Positions 20,156-28,366 of a DNA stretch of 33,143 nucleotides are shown piece by piece. A program made the position numbers and the translations under genes. The stretch is from an uncultured Acetatifactor sp. GTDB taxonomy: Bacteria; Bacillota; Clostridia; Lachnospirales; Lachnospiraceae. Within the stretch, counting starts at the first letter, position 1. Each line of letters starts with the position of its first letter. The stretch spans positions 1 through 33,143 of the forward strand of contig CANPWA010000029.1 in NCBI GenBank assembly GCA_947581865.1, in the 5' to 3' direction. The notes beneath the pieces were generated by a model. That model saw only the letters and a program-made list of their open reading frames with translations, searched no databases and had not been told where the DNA came from.

Positions 20156-20893
20156 ATGGAATTTATAGAAGTTTCAGCTAAAAACTTAAGTGATGCTATT
20201 ACGGAAGCATGTAAGACTCTCAGCGTTACCAGCGACAGATTATACTATGAAGTCATTGAAGAAGGTTCAAATGGATTTCTTGGAATTGGAAGCAAACCTG
20301 CAGTGATCAAGGCTGCCGTTAAAGAAGAAATAAAAAATGATGAAAAGGAACCTTCTAAGGCAAAAGAAACCCCGGTTGAAAAGAAGCCTTCCGAAACTGT
20401 TAAAGAATATAAAAAAGCTGTAGATCCTGTATCTGACGAGGATATAAAAAAGAGAGCGGAGGTTTTCTTAAAAGATGTTTTCCAGGCAATGGATATGACA
20501 GTTTCCATTGATGTAAAATATAATGGAGCAGACAGATCGATGGATATTGATCTGAGTGGTGATCAGATGGGCATCCTCATCGGCAAAAGAGGTCAGACCC
20601 TGGATTCCATTCAGTATCTTGTGTCTCTGGTTGTAAATAAGGATATTGATGATTATATCAGGGTTAAGGTTGATACGGAGAATTACAGGGAGAGAAGAAA
20701 GGAAACTCTCGAAAACCTTGCTAAAAATATTGCATATAAAGTGAAAAGGACCAAGAGACCTGTATCTCTCGAACCTATGAACCCTTATGAAAGACGTATC
20801 ATTCACTCCGCACTTCAGGATGACAAATATGTGACCACGCATAGCGAAGGAGACGAACCTTTCAGAAGAGTTGTGGTAACTCTCAAGAGATAA
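20156..20893 (+). CDS. jag: RNA-binding protein Jag (KhpB), Jag-N/KH/R3H
   Basis: A protein of 245 residues from the ATG at 20156. An in-frame ATG lies at 20141, but GGAGGTG falls between the two and fits 20156. The Jag-N domain covers residues 1-52 (EFIEVSAKN to GFLGIGSKPAVI); a Lys/Glu-rich linker follows (about 55-95); the KH domain contains GILIGKRGQTLDSIQYL; the R3H domain has MNPYERRIIHSAL near the C-terminus. The family binds RNA and influences cell elongation. It sits directly downstream of yidC, as in other Firmicutes, and is followed by a strong terminator. Confidence 0.96.
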   Translation: MEFIEVSAKNLSDAITEACKTLSVTSDRLYYEVIEEGSNGFLGIGSKPAVIKAAVKEEIKNDEKEPSKAKETPVEKKPSETVKEYKKAVDPVSDEDIKKRAEVFLKDVFQAMDMTVSIDVKYNGADRSMDIDLSGDQMGILIGKRGQTLDSIQYLVSLVVNKDIDDYIRVKVDTENYRERRKETLENLAKNIAYKVKRTKRPVSLEPMNPYERRIIHSALQDDKYVTTHSEGDEPFRRVVVTLKR

Positions 20894-20941
20894 GTGATGT
20901 TTTCGTGGGCAGACATTGAGATAAAATTTTATGTAAATCGT

Positions 20942-20977
20942 ACCGGGTATATGATATAATTCATATATCCGGTTTTT
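20942..20977 (+). terminator. Rho-independent terminator after jag
   Basis: A 12-bp stem, 20942-20953 (ACCGGGTATATG) with 20962-20973 (CATATATCCGGT), one G-T pair, 8-nt loop, followed by TTTTT. It should end the rpmH-to-jag transcript. Confidence 0.87.
20955..20960 (+). promoter_or_regulatory. Candidate extended -10 of an mnmE promoter inside the terminator loop
   Basis: TATAAT at 20955-20960 is preceded by TGA (an extended TGn element). The -35 region 17 bp upstream (TGTAAA) is poor. If used, transcription would begin in the 3' arm of the jag terminator and avoid forming its hairpin. Confidence 0.35.
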
Positions 20978-21020
20978 AAATAAGAAATTTTATCATATAT
21001 GTGGGAGAAAAAATGAAAAT

Positions 21021-22424
21021 ATGAATACGGATACGATCGCTGCAATCGCCACGGCTCTCTCTGATTCCGGGATCGGGATCATAAGGATCAGCGGAGAAAA
21101 AGCCGTGGAAATCGGTGACAGTGTTTTCAGAACAGTCTCGGGAAAACAGATCTTAAGTCAGGTGAAATCCCACACCATACATTACGGGTATATAGTGGAT
21201 AATTTTTCAGGCAGTGATCAGTTGTCTGATAACATTGTGGATGAAGTGATGGTTTCCGTAATGAGGGCACCAAAAAGTTTTACTGCTGAAGACACGGTTG
21301 AGATTAACTGTCATGGTGGTATATTTGTCATAAAGAAGATTTTAGATCTGGTCTGTAAAAACGGTGCGAGACTGGCAGAACCGGGAGAGTTTACGAAAAG
21401 AGCCTTTTTAAACGGAAGAATTGATCTATCCAAAGCGGAAGCAGTGATTGATGTGATTCACTCCCAAAATGAGATGGCTCTAAAATCATCTCTCGATCAG
21501 TTACAGGGTGGTCTTTCCCGAAAAATTAAGAAATGGAGGGAAGATATCATCTATGAGATTGCTTTTATAGAATCTGCCCTGGATGATCCGGAACATATCA
21601 GTCTTGAGGGGTATTCTCAGAAGCTTTATGAAAAAATAATCCGGATAAAACAGAAGATAGACGAGTTGACGGCAACCTTTTCTGACGGTGTGTTGATGAA
21701 AGAGGGAATTTCCACGGTGATCGTTGGAAAACCCAATGCCGGAAAATCATCGTTAATGAATTTATTTCTTGGGGAAGACAGGGCGATCGTGACGGATATT
21801 GCGGGAACGACGAGGGATGTATTGAAGGAAACTGTCAACTTAAAAGGGATCACTTTAAATATGATAGATACTGCCGGAATCCGCTCTACGGAAGATGTGG
21901 TAGAAAAAATCGGCGTGGAAAGGGCAAAAAAATATGCGAAAAATGCCGATCTGATCCTGTGTGTTGTGGATTCCTCCACGGATCTGGATGACAGTGACAG
22001 AGAGATTTTTTCTCTTCTTCAGGGACAAAAATCCATTGTCATTTTAAATAAAACGGATTTAAAACAGAAGATAGACGAGGAAACTGTGCGTCAAGCGACA
22101 GGTAATACAACACTTGTGAGTGTCTGTGCAAAAGACGGTACCGGCATTGACAAGCTGGAAGAAGCAATTAAAAATCTTTTTTTTAGCGGAGAGATTCAAA
22201 GCAATCGGGAAACTGTCATTACCAGTCTGCGTCATAAGAATGCTTTGATCAGTGCAAGCAAAAGTCTGAGTCTTGTTCTGAAAAGTATAGAAGATGAGAT
22301 GCCGGAGGACTTTTATTCCATTGATCTGATGAGCGCCTATTCTTCCCTGGGATATATCATTGGAGAAGAAGTGGAGGACGATCTGATGGAAGAAATTTTC
22401 GGTAAATTCTGTATGGGTAAATAA
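21021..22424 (+). CDS. mnmE: tRNA uridine-5-carboxymethylaminomethyl modification GTPase MnmE
   Basis: A 467-residue GTPase that with MnmG modifies wobble U34 of certain tRNAs. The N-terminal folate-binding domain (1-120) includes [13 protein letters not shown] and NCHGGI; the inserted G domain has P-loop GKPNAGKSS, switch GTTRD, DTAGIR and NKTD; the protein ends in FCMGK, carrying the invariant C-terminal Cys (usually FCIGK). A three-codon frame (ATG at 21013, M-K-I, stop overlapping the mnmE ATG) has better Shine-Dalgarno spacing than mnmE itself. mnmG follows after 22 nt in the same operon. Confidence 0.97.
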   Translation: MNTDTIAAIATALSDSGIGIIRISGEKAVEIGDSVFRTVSGKQILSQVKSHTIHYGYIVDNFSGSDQLSDNIVDEVMVSVMRAPKSFTAEDTVEINCHGGIFVIKKILDLVCKNGARLAEPGEFTKRAFLNGRIDLSKAEAVIDVIHSQNEMALKSSLDQLQGGLSRKIKKWREDIIYEIAFIESALDDPEHISLEGYSQKLYEKIIRIKQKIDELTATFSDGVLMKEGISTVIVGKPNAGKSSLMNLFLGEDRAIVTDIAGTTRDVLKETVNLKGITLNMIDTAGIRSTEDVVEKIGVERAKKYAKNADLILCVVDSSTDLDDSDREIFSLLQGQKSIVILNKTDLKQKIDEETVRQATGNTTLVSVCAKDGTGIDKLEEAIKNLFFSGEIQSNRETVITSLRHKNALISASKSLSLVLKSIEDEMPEDFYSIDLMSAYSSLGYIIGEEVEDDLMEEIFGKFCMGK

Positions 22425-22446
22425 AAACTGTAAGGTGAGCAGTAAG

Positions 22447-24438
22447 ATGGTCGGGAACATGAGTGTAAATCTGAGTGAAAAAGTAAACGAGATCCGGGAG
22501 AAAGTGGATGTATGTGTGATCGGCGCAGGGCATGCCGGCTGCGAGGCGGCGCTCGCCTGTGCCCGCCTTGGTCTTGAGACAGTAATTTTTACGGTAAGTG
22601 TTGACAGTATTGCTCTGATGCCGTGCAATCCGAATATCGGAGGTTCTTCTAAGGGACATCTGGTGAGAGAACTGGATGCGCTTGGAGGTGAGATGGGAAA
22701 AAATATTGACAAGACCTTTATTCAGTCTAAGATGTTGAATCTCTCCAAAGGACCTGCCGTACACTCTCTTCGCGCCCAGGCGGACAAATCAGATTATACC
22801 CGTTCCATGAGAACAGTTTTGGAAAATCAGGAGAGACTTACGATCAAACAGGCTGAGGTCTGTGAGATCCTATGGGAAGAATCGGATGGCAGTGATCTTA
22901 ACAGAAAAAAAGTTACGGGTGTCAGAACTTTTACCGGTGCGGTTTATGAATGCAGCGCAGTTGTCCTTTGTACGGGTACATATCTCAATGCCAGATGCCT
23001 GTGCGGAGAGGCAATTACCTATACGGGACCCAATGGTCTTCAATCTGCGACACACTTGTCAGATTCCTTAAAAGAGATGGGCATCGCACTGCGCCGTTTT
23101 AAGACCGGAACTCCTGCGAGAATAGACAGGCGCAGCATTGATTTTAACAGGATGGAGGAACAGACCGGGGATGAGAGAATCGTACCTTTCTCTTTTTCCA
23201 CGGATCCGGATGAAATTCAGAAGGAGCAGGTCTCCTGTTGGCTTACCTATACAAATGAGAGAACCCATGAGATCATAAGGGCTAATCTTGACCGCTCTCC
23301 GATCTATGCGGGAATTATCGAAGGAACCGGACCCAGATACTGCCCTTCCATTGAAGATAAGGTGGTAAAATTTGCGGATAAGGAGAGACATCAGGTTTTC
23401 ATTGAACCCGAGGGAATCCATACCAATGAAATGTATGTGGGAGGCATGTCCTCTTCCCTTCCGGAAGATGTGCAGCTTGCCATGTACCGCACGGTGCCCG
23501 GGCTGGAAAATTGTAAGATCGTAAGAAATGCCTATGCGATAGAGTATGACTGTATCAGCGCCGGGCAGCTTTATCCGAGTCTTGAGTTTAAGAATGTAAG
23601 GGGATTGTTCAGCGGAGGGCAGTTCAATGGAAGCAGTGGATATGAGGAGGCTGCCAGCCAGGGATTGATAGCGGGAATCAATGCGTCCATGGAAATCATG
23701 GGTAAGGAGCCTTTGATTCTCGACAGAGGAGAGAGCTATATTGGAGTCCTGATTGATGATCTGGTGACAAAGGATAACAGGGAGCCATACCGAATGATGA
23801 CTTCACGGGCGGAGTATCGACTTTTGCTTCGTCAGGATAATGCGGATTTAAGGCTTCGGGAGAAGGGTTATCGGATTGGATTAGTTTCTGAGGAACAGTA
23901 TCTGCAGGTCCAGGCGAAAAAATATCTGATTGAGAAAGAGATCGCACGTCTGAAAGATACCATGGTGGGTGCCGGCCGGGAAATTCAAAATTTTCTGGAA
24001 GCCCATCAGAGTTCTTCTCTGAAAACCGCAGCCAGTCTGGCAGAACTGATGTGCCGTCCGGAACTGTCTTATGAGATTTTGGAGGAGATTGATACAAAAC
24101 GTCAGGAAGCTATGGATGGATTTGTGCGGGAGGCGGAGAAATTATTCGGAAAAACGGATCAAAAGCTTCTTCAAGAGGTGATAGAACAGGTAGAGATTGA
24201 GATCAGATACGAAGGGTATATTTTACGACAGAAGCGTCAGGTTGAGCAATATAAAAAGATGGAGCAGAGAAAGATTCCTGAAAATCTGGATTATGATGAG
24301 GTGCCCTCTTTGCGCTTGGAGGCGAGACAGAAGTTGAAGGAATTCAAACCGATTTCTGTGGGACAAGCATCCAGAATATCAGGGGTATCTCCGGCAGATG
24401 TGTCGGTATTGTTGGTGTACTTGGAGCGCTTTAAGTAG
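22447..24438 (+). CDS. mnmG: tRNA uridine-5-carboxymethylaminomethyl modification enzyme MnmG (GidA)
   Basis: The FAD-dependent partner of MnmE. The Rossmann dinucleotide site is [16 protein letters not shown]; later hallmarks are [52 protein letters not shown] and the C-terminal helical region ([20 protein letters not shown]) ending near [10 protein letters not shown]. The frame opens with GTG at 22435, but AAGGTGAG sits 7 nt before the ATG at 22447 (MVGNMSVN), which I use (663 residues). Confidence 0.97.
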   Translation: MVGNMSVNLSEKVNEIREKVDVCVIGAGHAGCEAALACARLGLETVIFTVSVDSIALMPCNPNIGGSSKGHLVRELDALGGEMGKNIDKTFIQSKMLNLSKGPAVHSLRAQADKSDYTRSMRTVLENQERLTIKQAEVCEILWEESDGSDLNRKKVTGVRTFTGAVYECSAVVLCTGTYLNARCLCGEAITYTGPNGLQSATHLSDSLKEMGIALRRFKTGTPARIDRRSIDFNRMEEQTGDERIVPFSFSTDPDEIQKEQVSCWLTYTNERTHEIIRANLDRSPIYAGIIEGTGPRYCPSIEDKVVKFADKERHQVFIEPEGIHTNEMYVGGMSSSLPEDVQLAMYRTVPGLENCKIVRNAYAIEYDCISAGQLYPSLEFKNVRGLFSGGQFNGSSGYEEAASQGLIAGINASMEIMGKEPLILDRGESYIGVLIDDLVTKDNREPYRMMTSRAEYRLLLRQDNADLRLREKGYRIGLVSEEQYLQVQAKKYLIEKEIARLKDTMVGAGREIQNFLEAHQSSSLKTAASLAELMCRPELSYEILEEIDTKRQEAMDGFVREAEKLFGKTDQKLLQEVIEQVEIEIRYEGYILRQKRQVEQYKKMEQRKIPENLDYDEVPSLRLEARQKLKEFKPISVGQASRISGVSPADVSVLLVYLERFK

Positions 24439-24498
24439 TAGAGAAAAGAGATTTTCTAAAGAGAGTATATAAAATTAAGAAAGTATAGATATAGTACG

Positions 24499-25224
24499 AT
24501 GAATAATTATAATACAAAGAATTTTGAAAATGATTTATCTGCTTTGGGTGTTGTTCTTGATGACCGCCGGATAGAACAATTTTTGACTTACTATGAGATG
24601 CTGGTTAATTGGAATCAGAAGATGAATTTGACCGCAATTACGGAGTATGAAGAAGTTTTGAAAAAGCATTTTATAGACAGTATTTCTCTTATTAAGGCAT
24701 ATGACGTGACGAAGGATTCAAAGGTAATTGATGTGGGAACCGGTGCGGGTTTTCCCGGATTGGCTTTAAAGATTGCTTATCCGAATTTACAAGTGACTCT
24801 TTTGGATTCCTTGAATAAAAGGATTCATTTTCTGGATGCCGTGATTGCGTCTTTGGGTTTGAAAGAAGTGGAGACGATACATGGCAGAGCGGAAGATTTG
24901 GCAAAGCCTGATATGCTGCGGGAGAAATTTGATCTGTGTGTTTCACGCGCGGTGGCAAATCTTTCTACTTTGTCGGAGTACTGCCTTCCCTTTGTGAAGC
25001 AGGGCGGTCAATTTATTTCCTACAAGTCCGAGAAAATTTCTGAGGAGATGGAGGCGGCTCAGAAACCTATTTCTATCTTAGGGGGAAATGTTGTCGATCA
25101 GGTAGAGTTCTTTTTACCAAATTCAAATATCTATCGAAATTTATTTGTAATCAAAAAAGTGCGGGAGACACCTCTTAAGTATCCAAGGAAAGCAGGGATT
25201 CCTGCCAGGGAACCAATTCAGTAA
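24499..25224 (+). CDS. rsmG: 16S rRNA (guanine-527-N7)-methyltransferase RsmG
   Basis: A 241-residue class I SAM methyltransferase acting on G527 of 16S rRNA. The N-terminal LTYYEMLVNWNQKMNLTAIT and the SAM-binding loop VIDVGTGAGFPGLALKIAYP are family hallmarks; VTLLDSLNKRIHFL and FDLCVSRAVANL follow in order. No clear Shine-Dalgarno sequence precedes the ATG, but length and N-terminus fit. It follows mnmG after 60 nt, the usual order near oriC. Confidence 0.96.
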   Translation: MNNYNTKNFENDLSALGVVLDDRRIEQFLTYYEMLVNWNQKMNLTAITEYEEVLKKHFIDSISLIKAYDVTKDSKVIDVGTGAGFPGLALKIAYPNLQVTLLDSLNKRIHFLDAVIASLGLKEVETIHGRAEDLAKPDMLREKFDLCVSRAVANLSTLSEYCLPFVKQGGQFISYKSEKISEEMEAAQKPISILGGNVVDQVEFFLPNSNIYRNLFVIKKVRETPLKYPRKAGIPAREPIQ

Positions 25225-25258
25225 TCAAAATGAAATTTATTTAGAAAGGGGTTGGCAT

Positions 25259-25903
25259 ATGGAATCTTCTACATATTACAAATTAAATGTTGTTTTGAAA
25301 GATCTGCAAAGTGAAAGAAATCAGTTGCAGGGACAAATTGATGAAAATAATTTGAATATTTATGAGACACAATCTCTTGCATTGGAATTATTGGGAAAAG
25401 AAGAGGATGATTTTAAATTCTTTTCACCCAGAAAAATGAGTGATCTACATAGAGATGAATTGGAGCAGTTCGATGAAAAGAAAAATGAATATGTAAATAG
25501 AAATAAAGAGTTGATTGCCCGAAGGGATAAATTGGACTCTATTATTGATGTGTTGTTGAAAGTATCTGAGGAATATGAAGAAGATAAGAAGATGAATGAT
25601 AAATCAGATCATGGGACAGAGGAAAAAATCTCCGATGATTTAGATAATGAAATGGAAGATGAAACAGATAGTGAAGATTGGAATTTGAGTGAACTTGATA
25701 TTTCTAAAGAAGATAAACAAAAAATTGCTGATTATTTGCAAAATCATGTGGCAGATAATTTGGCTGATATAAAACACAAGATAGAACTGGGTGATAAATT
25801 TATTAGACAAGACCCAATGAGAGCTAAACAAGAGTTGACAGTTGTAAGTAAGAAACTGAGTGATATTATTGATAATGTAAAAAAATTTTCTGAAAATTTT
25901 TAA
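25259..25903 (+). CDS. Coiled-coil protein whose C-terminus resembles a DegS-type DHp domain without the phospho-acceptor His
   Basis: A 214-residue, highly charged, AT-rich-coded protein; AAAGGGG precedes the ATG by 8 nt. Residues 1-105 are predicted coiled coil, with SPRKMSDLHRDELEQF resembling the DegS sensor segment that precedes its second coil. An acidic linker (105-145) follows. Residues 149-214 align by eye, without gaps at first, with the HisKA_3 dimerisation helix of DegS-type kinases: KQKIADYLQNHVADNLADI against a KRVAREIHDGPAQxLANI-like pattern. The phospho-acceptor His corresponds to Gln161 and the following Asp to Asn162. The protein stops where a kinase would continue into its ATPase domain. 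This reading is inference; it could be an unrelated coiled-coil protein. It lies 34 nt after rsmG and is probably co-transcribed. Confidence 0.85.
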   Translation: MESSTYYKLNVVLKDLQSERNQLQGQIDENNLNIYETQSLALELLGKEEDDFKFFSPRKMSDLHRDELEQFDEKKNEYVNRNKELIARRDKLDSIIDVLLKVSEEYEEDKKMNDKSDHGTEEKISDDLDNEMEDETDSEDWNLSELDISKEDKQKIADYLQNHVADNLADIKHKIELGDKFIRQDPMRAKQELTVVSKKLSDIIDNVKKFSENF

Positions 25904-25910
25904 AATATTA

Positions 25911-25938
25911 TTTACAATTAAACTTAAAATAATATAAT
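25911..25938 (+). promoter_or_regulatory. Predicted promoter of the lipoprotein gene
   Basis: TTTACA (25911-25916), 16-bp spacer and TATAAT (25933-25938). Transcription would begin about 25945, exactly where the inverted repeat at 25945-25990 begins, leaving a leader of about 100 nt. Confidence 0.55.
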
Positions 25939-25944
25939 ATAAGT

Positions 25945-25990
25945 ATCAATAATCATATTTAATTTTTTATTTGTAAGATTGATTATTGAT
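25945..25990 (+). promoter_or_regulatory. 10-bp inverted repeat at the predicted transcription start
   Basis: ATCAATAATC (25945-25954) and GATTATTGAT (25981-25990) are perfect inverse copies 26 nt apart. It may be an operator, a leader hairpin, or a weak terminator for the preceding gene. Confidence 0.45.
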
Positions 25991-26044
25991 TTGTGTCAGC
26001 ACTTAAATTTTTCTCAATAGCTGATGGCATGAAAGAGAGGGAGT

Positions 26045-26827
26045 ATGAAGAAAAAACTTGCTGCTGCTTTAATGTTAAGCATCTGTTTTCTTGGAGGTTG
26101 TTCGTCTTTGCAGTCTTTACAGCCTTTGGAGTCTTTATCTGTTTCCAACAATGATGCACAGGGCATTGTGGAAGAGACATCTGAGGAACAGACAGATATC
26201 TTAGAGACACAGGAGGAGTTTTCATCTCTTATTGATAAGAACGATCTTCAGCCGCCGGATTTGGAGAAAATTCATGTATCGGATACGCGCCAGTATTGTT
26301 CCCGTGAGGAATATCCCTCTCTCTATGAGGAAGTACAAACCTTGCTTTTGCAGCGTGATCAGATATTAAATACGATTCTTGGTGTTGATTACGACAAGCA
26401 GCTAAATATGGATGAAACAGTTACCGATGAAAAAGGAAATATTTTTTATCGCTTTAAGGAACAACGTACTTTGGAAGATGTGAGAGCAGAGTTGGCTACA
26501 ATCTATACGGATGATTATATTGATACAGATGGTGCGTGGTATTTAACTTCTCTTTTTTACGAGGATCAAGGAAAACTGTACCGATCAGGCGGCGATGGCT
26601 GGGCAGATGGATTATATAACAATTGGGTGCTTTGGCAGATCAATGACATCAATGGTGCAGACTCCTATTATATCATAGGTTATATGGCAATAGGAGCTTA
26701 CGACTATGATGAGTGTCCCATACTGTCAATTTGGACAATTACTAAAACTGATGAGGGATTCCGTATATGTTCTGAACAGGACATTAACTTTACGCAAGCT
26801 GTTTATGTCCTCCCCGAAGATAATTGA
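26045..26827 (+). CDS. Secreted lipoprotein of unknown function
   Basis: A 260-residue protein with a lipoprotein signal: MKKKLAAALMLSICFLGGCS, lipobox Cys19. A Ser/Leu/Gln-rich linker follows, then an acidic segment (30-80) and a mixed alpha/beta region rich in Tyr, Trp and Asp (about 90-260, including TDDYIDTDGAWYLTSLF and YIIGYMAIGAYDYDECPILS). GAGGGAG precedes the ATG. I do not recognise a named family; it is probably exposed on the outer face of the membrane. It ends 6 nt from the convergent reverse-strand frame, with no terminator between them. Confidence 0.85.
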   Translation: MKKKLAAALMLSICFLGGCSSLQSLQPLESLSVSNNDAQGIVEETSEEQTDILETQEEFSSLIDKNDLQPPDLEKIHVSDTRQYCSREEYPSLYEEVQTLLLQRDQILNTILGVDYDKQLNMDETVTDEKGNIFYRFKEQRTLEDVRAELATIYTDDYIDTDGAWYLTSLFYEDQGKLYRSGGDGWADGLYNNWVLWQINDINGADSYYIIGYMAIGAYDYDECPILSIWTITKTDEGFRICSEQDINFTQAVYVLPEDN

Positions 26828-26833
26828 TTTCGT

Positions 26834-27073
26834 TTATTTTAATCCCAGCAGCCTGCGCTTTTTACAGAACTTCTGCATAATCGCGCGAAGATCAGCGCAG
26901 TTATCTTCGTCGCCCTTGATCGTAATGACTTCTTTCCTCTCGCCTTTTTTGAGTTCTACCGGTGCATCGCCTTCGACCTTGTATGATGGGTTTCTGTTTG
27001 TGCCTTTATATACGAAGGTTATCGTTTTGTCAGGAACGGGAACAAAGTCATCAATATTCGAGCAGCAAATCAA
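26834..27073 (-). CDS. Small frame overlapping the ankyrin gene: TTG-start gene or frameshifted C-terminus
   Basis: A 79-codon frame on the minus strand overlapping the end of the ankyrin gene by 23 nt in the +1 frame. It has no ATG; the first usable start is TTG at 27073, without a Shine-Dalgarno sequence. The product (VPVPDKTITFVYKGTNRNPS and on, ending FCKKRRLLGLK) has a beta-rich, Lys-rich look of real coding sequence. It may be a translationally coupled gene, or the original C-terminal part of the ankyrin protein separated by a frameshift. Confidence 0.45.
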   Translation of the reverse strand: MICCSNIDDFVPVPDKTITFVYKGTNRNPSYKVEGDAPVELKKGERKEVITIKGDEDNCADLRAIMQKFCKKRRLLGLK

Positions 27074-27596
27074 GAAGATAGATGAGATTTTCTTCGGCTA
27101 ATTTAGCTCCCTTGGGGTAGTGGCTTATGACTTCACCCGCTTTCCATATGGCGTCACCGATTGCGTTAACATCCTCTCTTAATGTACAATTGCCCCATGT
27201 CTCGATGGTTTTCCACGAAATCGCGTTTGGGTCGGCGCCGCGCTTAAGCATATCAATGACTATTGCGGTTGCTTTCTCGGCGGCTTCGGTATCGGGCTTG
27301 ATATCCTGATATGCGAAGAAGATCGCTCCTATCGCGTCCTGAATCACGGGCACGCGCCAAACATACTTTTTGCTTGGGTCTACCGGGTCTATGTAATTCA
27401 CATCTGCACCTTGCTCAATAAGATATTGAGCAAGGTCGAATTCTCCAATCTTTAAAGCGACTTGCAGCGGAGAAAGTCCGTCGTCCTTCTTTGGCGGAGC
27501 CTTTGCGGGTTCGTTGATCACTTCGGGGTAATTGTATAGAATACGCTCGACCTCATTGAAGTCGCCGTTTCTTATTGCTTTGAATAACCCTTTCAT
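27051..27596 (-). CDS. Ankyrin-repeat protein
   Basis: A 181-residue cytosolic protein. The N-terminal helix pair (FKAIRNGDFNEVERILYNYP), the clear repeat GLSPLQVALKIGEFDLAQYL with IEQGADVNYID (about 40-70), and a further half repeat DMLKRGADPNAI are ankyrin-like, a protein-binding fold. GGAG lies 9 nt before the ATG. It reads against replication and all neighbours to its left, and its codons are more GC-rich than the flanking AT-rich genes, suggesting acquisition. It ends with two consecutive TGA codons and overlaps a second frame (26834-27073). The partner is unknown. Confidence 0.85.
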   Translation of the reverse strand: MKGLFKAIRNGDFNEVERILYNYPEVINEPAKAPPKKDDGLSPLQVALKIGEFDLAQYLIEQGADVNYIDPVDPSKKYVWRVPVIQDAIGAIFFAYQDIKPDTEAAEKATAIVIDMLKRGADPNAISWKTIETWGNCTLREDVNAIGDAIWKAGEVISHYPKGAKLAEENLIYLLDLLLEY

Positions 27597-27771
27597 TTTT
27601 ATAACTCCAATCCCGTTTTTGTGAATAAACTCCGAAACGGAGCGAGCGGTTTCACAATAAGTGTACCGTTATGAGCTTCTCTTTTTAAAAAAACATGTGA
27701 AGTTGGTTTTGTCAAGTAAAAATATGATCATAAATATTGAATCAACTTGTAATAAATAGATTAAAAACAAA

Positions 27772-27787
27772 TGTTTCACGTGAAACA
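27772..27787. promoter_or_regulatory. parS: parS site 1 (ParB binding)
   Basis: TGTTTCACGTGAAACA, a perfect match to the conserved bacterial parS; the palindrome extends to 22 bp (27769-27790). ParB nucleates here and slides on CTP hydrolysis. It lies about 580 bp before parA. Confidence 0.97.
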
Positions 27788-27820
27788 TTTATCTGTTCAT
27801 AAAAATTGGACACAAGATAA

Positions 27821-27836
27821 TGTTTCACGTGAAACA
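27821..27836. promoter_or_regulatory. parS: parS site 2 (ParB binding)
   Basis: A second perfect TGTTTCACGTGAAACA, 49 bp from the first, within a 20-bp palindrome (27819-27838). Confidence 0.97.
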
Positions 27837-27912
27837 TTTAAACCCTAGATATTGTAAAAAATCCGTGAAACATTCTTAAAAAATGTGTGTGAAACATTTA
27901 AAATGTCGAATA

Positions 27913-28164
27913 TTAGCCCTGTAATCCCCTTGCCTGACGGTCCATATCTTCTATCACAATATCATAAATTTCACCAAGAGTAGAGCAGTATTCAAGAAGT
28001 TTCCAGGGCTCATTGGTATGAAAATGAATTTTGATCAATTCTTCATCTCCCACTGCCAGGAGGCAATCTCCTTTGAAATGTTCAGTAATGTAGTCATTGA
28101 TCACATCTTCGTCGAGATCTTCTCCTTCTAAGAGTAGTTGGGTGTCATATCGAAATTCCAGCAT
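27913..28164 (-). CDS. Stand-alone FakA (YloV) middle-domain-like protein
   Basis: An 83-residue protein resembling the middle domain of the fatty-acid kinase FakA: YDTQLLLEG near the start, GDCLLAVGDEELIKIHFHTN in the centre, then LGEIYDIVIEDM. The His-x-His pair (H47, H49) of the KIHFHTN motif is kept; the Cys often found near the start of this domain seems to be Asp7. The kinase and DegV-like parts of FakA are absent. AAGGAGAA lies about 7 nt before the ATG. It reads against neighbouring parA. Function is unknown; a zinc-binding or partner-binding module is possible. Confidence 0.85.
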   Translation of the reverse strand: MLEFRYDTQLLLEGEDLDEDVINDYITEHFKGDCLLAVGDEELIKIHFHTNEPWKLLEYCSTLGEIYDIVIEDMDRQARGLQG

Positions 28165-28280
28165 GTCTTGTTCTCCTTTTAATTTTTTGTTTTATATATT
28201 TTGATATTACGCCTATATTTTAACATAAAAATATGAGGAATGATACAAAATCATTCTTTGTGTAAAAAGATAAATTCATG

Positions 28281-28309
28281 TAGATATCTGAAATGAATCA
28301 TGCTATAAT
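28281..28309 (+). promoter_or_regulatory. parA: Predicted parA promoter with extended -10
   Basis: TATAAT (28304-28309) preceded by TGC, an extended -10; TAGATA 17 bp upstream is a 4-of-6 -35. The leader to the parA ATG would be about 50 nt. Confidence 0.65.
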
Positions 28310-28366
28310 GAAATTCGTGAAAAGACTGTTTGAAATGTTATCCCAAAGATGAAAGGTGAGAAATAT

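Larger units (their letters stand above)
27597..27912. other. Gene-free stretch holding the parS cluster
   Basis: About 316 bp between the ankyrin gene (reads left) and the FakA-like gene (ends here). The part 27600-27765 is AT-rich and shows nothing recognisable beyond the ankyrin ribosome site. From 27769 it holds two perfect parS palindromes, then two right-half repeats of the site: GTGAAACA at 27865-27872 and 27889-27896. The four half-sites are 49, 36 and 24 bp apart. Confidence 0.85.

Noticed and set aside
28238..28256. Hairpin GAATGAT/ATCATTC upstream of parA as a terminator
   Set aside because: The 7-bp AT-rich stem lacks a proper U-run on either strand and no gene ends nearby on the + strand.
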